Shown piece after piece: positions 1-9,925 of a DNA stretch of 64,000 nucleotides. Below the pieces are notes generated by a model that saw only the letters and a list, made by a program, of their open reading frames with translations, had not been told where the DNA came from and searched no databases. The first letter of the stretch is position 1; each line of letters begins with the position of its first letter. Position numbers and translations under genes: made by a program. The DNA is taken from assembly GCA_030544235.1 (NCBI GenBank), contig CM060484.1, positions 15,173,031-15,237,030 of the forward strand, written 5' to 3'. The DNA comes from Lepturacanthus savala. Its lineage: Eukaryota > Chordata > Actinopteri > Scombriformes > Trichiuridae.

Positions 1-645
1 GACGTGGCGTGAATATAAACATATACACGTGTTCAGAGCGGGACCAGCATCATACACCATCAATTTCATGCAGTTAGGATGTTCCTTTCATGGAGAAAAC
101 ACAACTTCCTTTTTCATGGCGAAACATCAGAATTTGAGGCCTCGCCGAGGCCACGCCCTCCAATGAAAACTCACCATTTCGACGAGTTTTCATGATCAAG
201 CCTTTTAGATGCTACAACCAAAATTTTACGCCGCTGCAGGCTATAGTCTCTGACTAGTAGGTGATTTTCGTTGCCTGCAAACGGCGTCTTCGGCGATGTT
301 TGATTCAAAATGGCCGACTTCCTGTTTGACTTTCACCATGACGTCAAGAGGATTTTTTGTGCGCCTTGGCATGATAAACGCGTGTGCCGAGTTTCGTGAA
401 GATACGATAAACTAACCCCTATGGGGGGGGTGTTTTGAAAGTGACAAGGGGGCGCTACTGAGCCATTTTGCCCCGCCCATTTTCAAAACCGATGAAATAT
501 GTAATTTTTCGCCGGGCCTGATGCGTCCAGAAAAAATGGGGACTTTTTAGGTATGTTCAGGCCTCCAAAAGGGCAATCAAAGACGCGGAAGACAAAGAAA
601 AAAAAGAATAATAATAAGAATAATAATAATCTTTTGGAGAACAAT

Positions 646-692
646 AGGGCCTCGCGGTACCGCGACTGCTATGCAGTCGCCGCTCGGGCCCT
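646..692. repeat. 47-bp palindromic minisatellite unit, copy 1
   Basis: Begins AGGGCC and ends GGGCCCT. It contains the perfect palindrome TCGCGGTACCGCGA (652-665) and the near-palindrome CTGCTATGCAG. An AAT-rich tract and CTTTTGGAGAACAAT precede it. Confidence 0.85.
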
Positions 693-710
693 AATAACAA
701 GCAGCATTGA

Positions 711-775
711 AGGGCCCTCGCGGGGTATGGGCAGTCGGGGTATGGGCGAGTCGGGGTATGGGCGAGTCAGAGCAT
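711..775. repeat. Short tandem repeat, about 16-bp GGGGTATGGGCGAGTC unit
   Basis: About three copies of GGGGTATGGGC-(G)AGTC in a row, with small indels between copies. Confidence 0.7.
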
Positions 776-2427
776 ATGTGTTTGCTTTGTGTCGGGGGTG
801 ATCGTTGATTTTGAGGCAATATGTTGAAACTATCTCAAGTCCCTGTCTGAGGGAGAGGCAGCGTAATTCGCTGTCTGGCAACGCTAACACCCATTACTGA
901 ATTGTCACCGTTTGTAAACTTTCTCATAACAAAGTTCTTGAGATGTTAGAGACACGATTTGAAGCGGTTGTGGGTTATTCTCTAGGAGAAATTCATTAAA
1001 GCGTGACAACAGTGACTTCCTGCTGCCAGCAGGGGGCGGTCTGACGTGGCGTGAATATAAACATGTACACGTGTTCAGAGCATGACCAGCATCATACACC
1101 ATCAATTTCATGCAGTTAGGATGTTCCTTTCATGGAGAAAACACAACTTCTTTTTTCATGGCGAAACATCAGGATTTGAGGCCTCACCGAGGCCACGCCC
1201 TAACCTTTAGAGCCACCATTTCAATGTTTTTTCATCATTGACGTCTTTAGATGCCACAGCCAAAATTTGAAGTCACTGCTGATAAATCCCTAGGACTAGT
1301 TCGTCAAAGTATGACGCCTGCAAACGGCGATATCGCTGACGTTCAATTCAAGATGGTTGACTTCCTGTCAGACTTAGGATATGGATCCAAGAGGCTTTTT
1401 TGTCCGTCCTGAAGTACTCCATGTGTCTGCCGAATTTCGTAAGTCTAGGTTAAAGATAAAGCATGGGGCTTTACATTTGAAAGTTATTTCCTGCTACCAA
1501 TAGGGGGCGCTATGAGTGTAAGTGAATATGAGTGTATAAATATGTTCAGGGCGGGACCCTTATGAAGCATCAGAGATTTGGTGCAGATAGAATATAGCAT
1601 GTGGAAGTTATGATGAGTTGATGTCACATGGCGAGGGATGGAAACTCGCCGCCTCGCCAAGGCCACGCCCTCCAATGAAAACTCATGGTATTAAAGACAT
1701 TTCATCATAAAGGTCTTGACATGCCAGAAACACAATTTGAAGTGGTTATCCATAATTTCCTCTGAGAAATTCATTAAAGCGTGACGACAGTGACTTCCTG
1801 CTGCCAGCAGGGGGCGGTTTGACGTGGCGTGAATATAAACATATACACGTGTTCAGAGCATGACCAGCATCATACACCATCAATTTCATGCAGTTAGGAT
1901 GTTCCTTTCATGGAGAAAACACAACTTCCTTTTTCATGGCGAAACATCAGAATTTGAGGCCTCGCCGAGGCCACGCCCTCCAATGAAAACTCACCATTTC
2001 GACGAGTTTTCATGATCAAGCCTTTTAGATGCTACAACCAAAATTTTACGCCGCTGCAGGCTATAGTCTCTGACTAGTAGGTGATTTTCGTTGCCTGCAA
2101 ACGGCGTCTTCGGCGATGTTTGATTCAAAATGGCCGACTTCCTGTTTGACTTTCACCATGACGTCAAGAGGATTTTTTGTGCGCCTTGGCATGATAAACG
2201 CGTGTGCCGAGTTTCGTGAAGATACGATAAACTAACCCCTATGGGGGGGGTGTTTTGAAAGTGACAAGGGGGCGCTACTGAGCCATTTTGCCCCGCCCAT
2301 TTTCAAAACCTACGAAATACGTAATTTTTCGCCGGGTCTGATGCGTCCAGAAAAAATGGGGACTTTTTAAGTATGTTCAGGCCTCCAAAAGGGCAATCAA
2401 AGACGCGGAAGACAAAGAAAAAAAAGA

Positions 2428-2437
2428 ATAAGAATAA

Positions 2438-2468
<31 letters not shown>
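2428..2468. repeat. (AAT)n microsatellite with AAGAAT variants
   Basis: Runs of AATAAT with interspersed AAGAAT between the A-rich end of the upstream module and the first clustered palindromic unit. Confidence 0.8.
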
Positions 2469-2483
2469 CTTTTGGAGAACAAT

Positions 2484-2776
2484 AGGGCCTCGCGGTACCG
2501 CGACTGCTATGCAGTCGCCGCTCGGGCCCTAATAATAATAATAATAATAATAATCTTTTGGAGAACAATAGGGCCTCGCGGTACCGCGACTGCTATGCAG
2601 TCGCCGCTCGGGCCCTAATAATAATAATAATAATAAGAATAATAATAATCTTTTGGAGAACAATAGGGCCTCGCGGTACCGCGACTGCTATGCAGTCGCC
2701 GCTCGGGCCCTAATAATAAACGAAGCAGTTCCAATAGGTCCTTCGCGGACTGCTGCGCAGTCGCCGCTCGGGCCCT
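2484..2776. repeat. Minisatellite: four more palindromic units separated by (AAT)n
   Basis: Copies of the same 47-bp unit at 2484-2530, 2570-2616 and 2665-2711, plus a degenerate copy at 2735-2776 lacking the GTACCGCG part. Copies 2-4 repeat with spacings of 86 and 95 bp that differ by AAT count. The second and third intervals keep CTTTTGGAGAACAAT. Confidence 0.88.
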
Positions 2777-2780
2777 AATA

Positions 2781-3316
2781 AGGAATTTTGTGAAAGATTC
2801 TATATTTAAATCCCTAAGTCTTCAACGTTATTAGGTTATGAGGGTCTCAATTAGATCAAGTGTTCTGTAATGTTTACTGCTAATGCAGGATTGAAGCTCT
2901 TTCTTTGACCTTGATCTATTCTGCAACGTTTCACTTAGAGGAAACTGTTTTTTGCAGGAACACCCTGATCATTTTCACTAAGTTCACACCCGGAAGCCGC
3001 CCAGTACAACCACAGTCTTATGTGGCCGCTGAGCAGATCCATTTTGGCCAATTCTGCCCCAATTCAAAATGCCTTCACTTGAAGATGTTTGAAACAACCA
3101 GCTGATTACGTCCAGCACCAACAACAGATCTAAAACAGGGTGATTTAATCTGAGATAAGATGAAACTGTAGGGAAAAGATGTCACAGCAGCAACAAAGGT
3201 TCATTGAGGTCAAATATACAGAACATAAGAATCATACTCAGGTGTAAAGAAATAGAGAACAATTCATGAACAATTTCACAATAATTACATAAAAACAACA
3301 GAAATAAAGGAATGTG

Positions 3317-3318
<2 letters not shown>
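2781..3318. other. Intergenic sequence, no recognisable feature
   Basis: AT-rich single-copy-looking DNA with ORFs of no more than 66 codons that show no family. I see nothing to annotate. Confidence 0.5.

Positions 3319-3351
<33 letters not shown>
3319..3351. repeat. (AT)n microsatellite
   Basis: About 16 AT dinucleotides in a row. Confidence 0.95.
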
Positions 3352-3354
<3 letters not shown>

Positions 3355-3710
3355 ATAACACTTTTAGAGTGTTATATTATTATAATACTATATTGTTAAT
3401 TTGTATCAACAAGGAACACACAAAAGAGTATTTTAATGTTCTAGTTTGTCAATGTGGAACTAATTTTAGTTACTTTGGGTACTGTAATACTGCATAATAA
3501 TATATCCATGTATCACATGTTGCATGTATTCATATAGCACATCTTGACACAAAGTGCATAACATTTTTTTAAAAGACAAGAATGGACAATTTTAAATGGA
3601 CAAACAGTTTATAATATTGAAATATATGCTTTCATATAAAATCTTGATCTGAAAGTAACATTAACTTTAAGTGTGATTGGAAAATAAAAATAGTGGAATA
3701 AAAAGTATGA

Positions 3711-3950
3711 TATTGAACAAAAATATAAACACAACTCACCCAAAACATTTTCTACATACACAAAATAACTCTCAAATATTGTTCACAAGTCTGTCTAAAT
3801 CTGTGATTGTGAGCAATTCTCCTTTGCTGAGATAATCCATCCCACCTCACACATATGTCATATCAAGATGCTGATCAGACAGCAAGATTATTTCACAGGT
3901 GTGCCTTAGACTGGCCACAAGAAAAGGCCATTCTGAAATGAGCTGTTTTG
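3711..3950 (+). mobile_element. Tc1/mariner-like MITE fragment
   Basis: Starts TATTGAACAAAAATATAAAC and continues with TTGTTCACAAGTCTGTCTAA, AATCCATCCCACCTCACA, GATGCTGATCAGACAGCA and CACAGGTGTGCCTTAGACTG. I recognise these blocks from a common teleost Tc1-family non-autonomous element. The right terminus is not found. Confidence 0.65.
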
Positions 3951-6900
3951 TTTTATTGGGGAAGGGGCGGTCTGGGGACTCAATGGCAATTATAATGAGT
4001 ATTTAACTTTGTCCTCAGCATTCAAAGATGTATGAACATGAACAATGAAGTAAAAATGTTATTTAAGTAAAACAAATATTATATTATACCTGTCAAGTAA
4101 AAATATTCAGTGTAGAAAAATAACCGCTGGAAAATCCATACCATTATATCATTGAGTCGATTAATGATGAAATGCATGAAGAGCATTTTACTGCTGTAGT
4201 TGGTAATGTGGAAAAAAACTTTGTGGTTTGAATATATGACAATGCAACTTGTTTTGTATGATCATCATATGTTTTGTATGTAAAATCTTTATTTGTAAAG
4301 TAAAAATACCTGGTAAATAAATGTCATGGTATATACAGTTATCTGTATTTCAGTACAGTGAATAAGTAAAGTTGTACCAGGCTGGTTTACCAGGGTACAA
4401 TACTGGAGTCAAAGTACTGATATATTCCACTGCTGTTGTGTATTGCATCACGCAGAATGGTTAAATAACCTTTAGTTCGTTCATCTCAAGAAACACTAAA
4501 CGCATCACAAACAGTTTACGGGGAACAAACGCCGTCTTCCTTTCTGATGTCAAAGAGCCTTTAAATGTGGCCCTAAAAATTCCTTGGAGACATGATTTCC
4601 CCAGACGGTTGGAAATATGCTCCGTGTAAACAACCATCTCCTACTATCATCACAGCCAGACAGTCGACCGACACTCTGACCATCTAGGTAACAGATTTGG
4701 CACACGAGACGCAGAAGCATTAGGCCTGGAAAACGTCATTTGGGAAATCTCTTCGTGCTAAGGTCTGTGCACAAAAAGAAACAAAACCGTATTGAGAGAT
4801 TTAATATTAAAAATGATACTGCCTTAGAATACAGCTCTGGAAAAAAACGACTGCATTTTTTTCTGAAATCAGCATCTCTGCAGCATCTGTTGAATTCCGA
4901 CACATACACACCTCATTCTGCTTAAAGAGGTACCAGGAGTGGAATAAAGTCACCTAAGAACAATTGTAAAGACTTGTGGAGAGCATGAAAGCTGTGATTA
5001 GAAATAAGGGTTATTGCACCAAATATTGATTTCTGACCTCTTCTTAAGTGTAATTATTATATTGTTTTAAAATTAAATTGATCTTGTTTCTTTGCATTGT
5101 TTGAGGTCTGAAAACGTTGCGTCTTTTTGGGTTATTGTGACCATTTGTCATTTTCTACAAATAAATACTCTAAATGATAATACTTGTATTTGGGATTTTA
5201 GGTCAGCAGTGTATACACTCTAACAAAAATGTTCCTTTTGCCCAAACACATACCTATAAGTAGTAAAATCTGAAAAAAATGCTAATTTCACAGTGGTCTC
5301 TGTATCTTCTTGTTTTCACACAAGGCTTTTTTTAAATTTTGATTTCCTTTATGGAAACATTAAAATAATATAAATTCAGGATATAATTCATATAAAAACA
5401 TATATAATACTAGATTTCAATATGATGTCTCTAAAGGCCCCATATTGTACTATAAAAGCATGAAAAAGAGTAGAACTAAGAGCTCCATCCACTGAGAAAC
5501 CACAATGTTTTAAAATGTATATATTGGACTGGACATAAATTTTTCCTCAGCTCATCAGCTACTATCCAACTGACACTATTAATAAACCTCTGGGCCTCTG
5601 TGAATCCCAGCAGATTCATGGTTTTCAAATGGCCTGGACACAACATCTGTATTTTTCACTTTGTACATTTTTGATCTCTGATCCCGGAGTTCTGGTCTTG
5701 ACAAGAAGCTTAAATCACTCCCCAGAGTTTTAAAGGAGGCCGCACTCAGACCCATATTGGAGCCATTTCCTGTCTCTGGAGTGGGCAAAGAGTTGACCCT
5801 TAGTGCCCCCCTCTATATAAACGCACAAGAAGGCACTCACTCACACACATATGCACACACTCTTTTAAGACAACACCCCTACAGAGAGCACTCGGGGAGT
5901 CACTTACCATTGCGCTGCAGTAAGTGAATTACACGATCTCTCAATAGCCTGCTACACTGCATCCCACTGGAGAATAATGGCTGAGAAAATAGAATTATAG
6001 GGTTAATAGCTGGTGATATTCAAAAAGCCAAAGAGAACAGTAGAAGGCTGAGAAAAAGCAGAATCACATTTTTGGGATCGTATGTACTGTAGAAGGCTCG
6101 AAAATGAAGATCCTTCCAATTATCTCGCAGCTTGTTGCAATAATAAGAAACGAGATAGGTGAGGAGGCCCTGGATAATTGCAGAATAAAAGGTTACACCT
6201 GCAGATTTCACCCCCATGTGGCTGATATTGATGTGAATTTAAAGGTGAAACAGAAGCTTGGTGCAATTCACCGTTATTATAATAGCAGCATATTGAAGGG
6301 CATAGGCAGGCTTGGTTCAGGGTTAGGTGGGCTAAACACGTCACCAGCTACGGTAAGAATACCGGACAAGAAAGAGAATGACAGAGGAAGAATAATGATG
6401 TTATAGAAAGAGCGAAAGCTGCAGATAAATGTCTGTTTCAACATCTGCTCCAATCGCACACAATTACGGGAAGTGCTTTGCCATTGGCCCATTCACAGTG
6501 ACAGGAATAATAAACATAACAATGAGGCAATAGGTCTACAGCGTATGATCCGCTTGACCAATGAGCCGTTTTACTTCACAGCGGAGGCTTGAATACATGC
6601 ATTGAAAGCCTTCTAGTAGAAAGATCTAGGACACAGATCAGTCAACAGACTGAGGAAGTCTTTTATCACAAGTCTAGATCTATATACGAATCTTGAATTA
6701 GCTCAATTTCACCTGCAGGTTAATTGGCTAGTCTTTTCTTTAGTTTCATTGTCAATAAAAAAATGTGTGTTTATATGGGTTGAATGATGTGTAGGATCAC
6801 TTCTTGAGTGTTACACAAAATAGTTGTTTTTAAACCAAAATTAAAATGTTCTTTTTTTTCTATTTAGCTTCCATCATTTCTGTGATCCTCCCTTTCCTCT

Positions 6901-6964
6901 GTTCTGCAGGAAGTCTTTAACAATGGGACCCCTCCAGAAGTTCTGAGACCCAGCTGTAAGAAAC
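3951..6964. other. Intergenic; includes TATA-like site at 5812 and a CNE-like patch at 6060-6600
   Basis: No gene supported. The 4740-4925 and 6104-6406 ORFs show no known domain. CTATATAAAC at 5811-5820 and an 8-bp stem (TCACTTAC/GTAAGTGA, about 5899-5929) are present. Sequence 6060-6600 is complex and not repeat-like, which resembles a conserved non-coding element, but I cannot test conservation. Confidence 0.35.
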
Positions 6965-6988
6965 TACACACACACACACACACACACA
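6965..6988. repeat. (CA)n microsatellite
   Basis: Twelve CA dinucleotides. Confidence 0.95.
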
Positions 6989-7254
6989 AAAATGCATGAC
7001 CACGTTTATATTTGCACGTACACACCCACATTTAAAGAGAAAGTGAGCATGCATCCATCCATTACCTTGAATATTACGGTAAGTGGGAACTTCCATTGTT
7101 AGTATATGATAAATCCAGTCAGGAGACTTCTGATTAGTATCTAAAGAGCTAGAAAACCAGCTGATGAACCAGCAGCACTGCTGACCTCATGCTTAACATT
7201 CGGTTTATTTGTTCAGCAAAAGTAATGGAGTATTCAAGGCAGCTTGATGAGTTT

Positions 7255-7395
7255 AAAGGTCCCATATCTTAGAAAGTGAGATTTTAATAGCTTTTTGATT
7301 ATAAGAAGGTGTAGGTGTTAGGGCAGAGATATGCACACAGCCCAGATCCAGAAACTGTGCAAGCCGAAGGACTTACTAGAATTTGTGGCCAGGAT
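7255..7395 (+). repeat. Fragment of a common fish MITE (AAAGGTCCCATAT family)
   Basis: AAAGGTCCCATATCTTAGAA, AGTGAGATTTTAATAGC and GCACACAGCCCAGATCCAGA match, from memory, a widespread teleost element. A minus-strand relative lies at 19430-19625. Confidence 0.5.
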
Positions 7396-9597
7396 AGGTG
7401 TGACCTTCATGGGACTTATATTAGTTATAATGTGGCCCTTAAGCATTTAAAACCCACAGGTTCACGGTAGAGTGTGCAAGTGCCAGCAGCTAAATAATCC
7501 TGACCAGATGACTTCTCGGGCTGTTCACTAGCTCTGGGCAGAGGCCAACTGATGTTCACTGGATTTGAGGTTAAAAAGTCAAGTCAAAGTGAACATGAGG
7601 AGGGCGCATGGAGACCTCATGATCTTAATCATCATCTGGTTACTGAAGGGGTGGGTAGAGTATAGACGGGTCAAACACACACAAGATATTCCCACTGAGC
7701 ATCACAGCATATACCTGAGGAGACATGACCCCCAGAGCGTCTGATCCAGAGCGCTGGAGCCCCTCTCAGACCCTGAATTAATATTCACCCTCCAAAAACT
7801 AAATCTGTTTAAAATTAACTGACACTCAGGTATAGCAAAGGTATTCCTAAACAAAAAGTCAACTGCCAGCAAAGTTAAAACCCCTTGTCTCTATTTTGAC
7901 TCTAATAGGGTATCCTGTTCATCGTACATTACTGCTACATATGGTTAGTTTTACTGATGTGTTGTGGATATTTCGCTGCCAGTGCTCAGCTTTATCACCT
8001 GTGACAGCCAAATGCTAAACAAATCACTTCCCTGTTGTTTCTGGATAGGACGGACAGACTGAGTTGGTAAAATATAATGTAATAAAAGTCAGGAGCATAC
8101 CATATACAATTTAAACAGTCAATATAATATTACACTGAAACCATATGGGGGAAAAAAACATAAACTCACTGTTGGGCACAAGAAGGTACTTTAAGTAATA
8201 TGATACTGTGAGTGTTTTGTTGTATAGCTCCATATGCAGATCTATACAATAATATACAATGAATTTAACACATGATTATATTTCTAATAAAGGAGGAAAT
8301 GGAATTAGTTCAAAGCCTTTCAAAATACAGTAAATGAGCCGTTTAGATGGTGTAAGAGACATATTTTCTTATTTTTCAGATGATGATCAGATAGATATGA
8401 TTTGTTTGGTCTGAATTACGAACTGAAAATTGTTAAAGTCCAAGGCTGAAATATTAAGGCTCAAGCTATCGGAGGTTTATATGGTTGGTATACTGAGCGT
8501 TTAGCTACAGTTCTTATCTCTTCTATGAAGCCTACAGTTGTTTTACTTGGTAATTCTTTGGGCCAAGCCTTAAAGCCTTTTTGAAACACAAAACGCATTT
8601 TTTTTTTCTTACAGCAGACATTTTGACTCCTCACATTAGGAAAAGCACAGGTGTTACTAATAAAAAATTAACAATGGCTGTGTTTTACAAGTGACCCGGT
8701 ACGCCATGACCATTATTTACGCTTGTGTTTTTCTTACTGCGGCATGTTTCAATGTCTCAATATGAAAATGGCCTATTAAGAGTTACTGAAAAAAAATGAT
8801 TGAGATTTGCCTCGAATTCTGGCAAATTCAGAAAGCTGGTGGGTGGGCTCCTGCAAGATCAGTGGCTGCAGAAGTTTAAAGGTCAGTTTTAAAAAACCTT
8901 CGAAAACAACGGATGCATGCTGCTGGAGGCATGCACTACACACAACACTTTCCTGTTCAAAATTGTAAACAGAACTTTAGAAACCGACCTTAACGGTCCC
9001 CAACATGACCCCTCGCTCCCGTCTCCTCCTGTCTCTGCATTGTTGTCATGTCAGATGTCACGCCAGGCAATTACTGCTCTCTGAGCAGAATATGATATCC
9101 TCTGGGCACAATGGATGTGTGACTTTCCTAGGAATGTGAAGTCACATGCTGAAAACAACTGTGCATGGGTGTGCACATGTGTACATGCCTACTGACATAC
9201 TTGTAAGTATCTGTCTTCTTGGACAAAAGGGAAATGTCGTTGTTGCAGTTAATAGCCAATAGCAGAATCTCATAGTATCAAAGGGGGGCATTAGTTTAAA
9301 AATGCCTAAGGAGTGGCTGTAGTGTATCTTCGTCACTCATCATTCTTCAAACAATCCAGTCCACTGAATGAAGCCCCACCAATTTTATTTTACACTGAAA
9401 TCGGGAACCGAGGACAAATCATATTCCTGTCATTGTTACTCAGTCATAGTCATATATAGCAGAACGGAACAGCACAATGGCTCCCATCTTTTGACGGAAC
9501 TTGCACAACAAGCTGTTTAGCCTTGGCAGAGGACATAGGAAGAAACAAAACTAGAGCTGTGTCCAAAATCACTCCCTCTCTCTGAAATCTTGATTGA
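7396..9597. other. Intergenic, no gene seen
   Basis: Only short ORFs without family features. No strong repeat or regulatory signal is recognised. Confidence 0.5.
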
Positions 9598-9925
9598 TGA
9601 ACATTTCCATCCATCCGTTTTCTATACCCATTTATTCCTCACTAGGGTCATGGGGGTCTGCTGGAGCCAATCCCAGCGTACTTTGGGTGAAAGGCAGGGA
9701 TACACCCCATGCATGTCACCAGTCTATCATGGGGTACACACACCATTGACTCACATACTCATGCCTACGGGTAATTTAGAGTCTCCATTTAATCTGAGCA
9801 TGTCTTTGGACTGTGGGAGAAAACCCACACAGACGCAGGGAGAACATGCAAACTCCACACAGAAAGGTCCCAGTCCAAGTCTTTGAACTTTGAACCTTTT
9901 TGCTGTGAGGCAACAGCGCTAACCC
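9598..9925 (-). mobile_element. tRNA-headed SINE-like repeat, reverse orientation
   Basis: Read on the minus strand it shows a degraded head (GCGCTGTTGCCTCACAGC), then TGTGTGGAGTTTGCATG, CAGTCCAAAGACATGC and CTGGGATTGGCTCCAGCA, ending near GGATGG. The same element lies at 37732-38066 and, truncated, at 49272-49466. The family is very common in teleosts. The 9590 and 9789 ORFs are repeat shadows. Confidence 0.75.

Larger units (their letters stand above)
1..2780. repeat. Tandem array of about 300-1040-bp repeat modules, open at the left edge
   Basis: The module starting GACGTGGCGTGAATATAAAC occurs at 1, 1043 and 1821, with a diverged relative near 1515. The palindromic motif GGCCTCGCCGAGGCC with following ACGCCC recurs near 138, 1179 and 1958 and, imperfectly, 1650. 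Stretches 1-640 and 1821-2460 are almost identical at an offset of 1,820 bp. Reading frames of about 80 codons repeat at 553 and 2373 (MFRPPKGQSKTRK...), but they run into AAT microsatellites and are unlikely to be genes. The class is not recognised; it feels like a widespread teleost repeat. Confidence 0.85.

Noticed and set aside
553..801. Lys/Asn-rich ORF MFRPPKGQSKTRK..., repeated at 2373
   Set aside because: It lies in the tandem repeat and continues into AAT microsatellite; the two copies exist because the DNA was duplicated, not because of coding constraint.
6104..6406. 100-codon ORF as a small gene
   Set aside because: No domain or splice context; overlapping ORFs on the other strand are equally open. 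Better treated as a candidate non-coding element.
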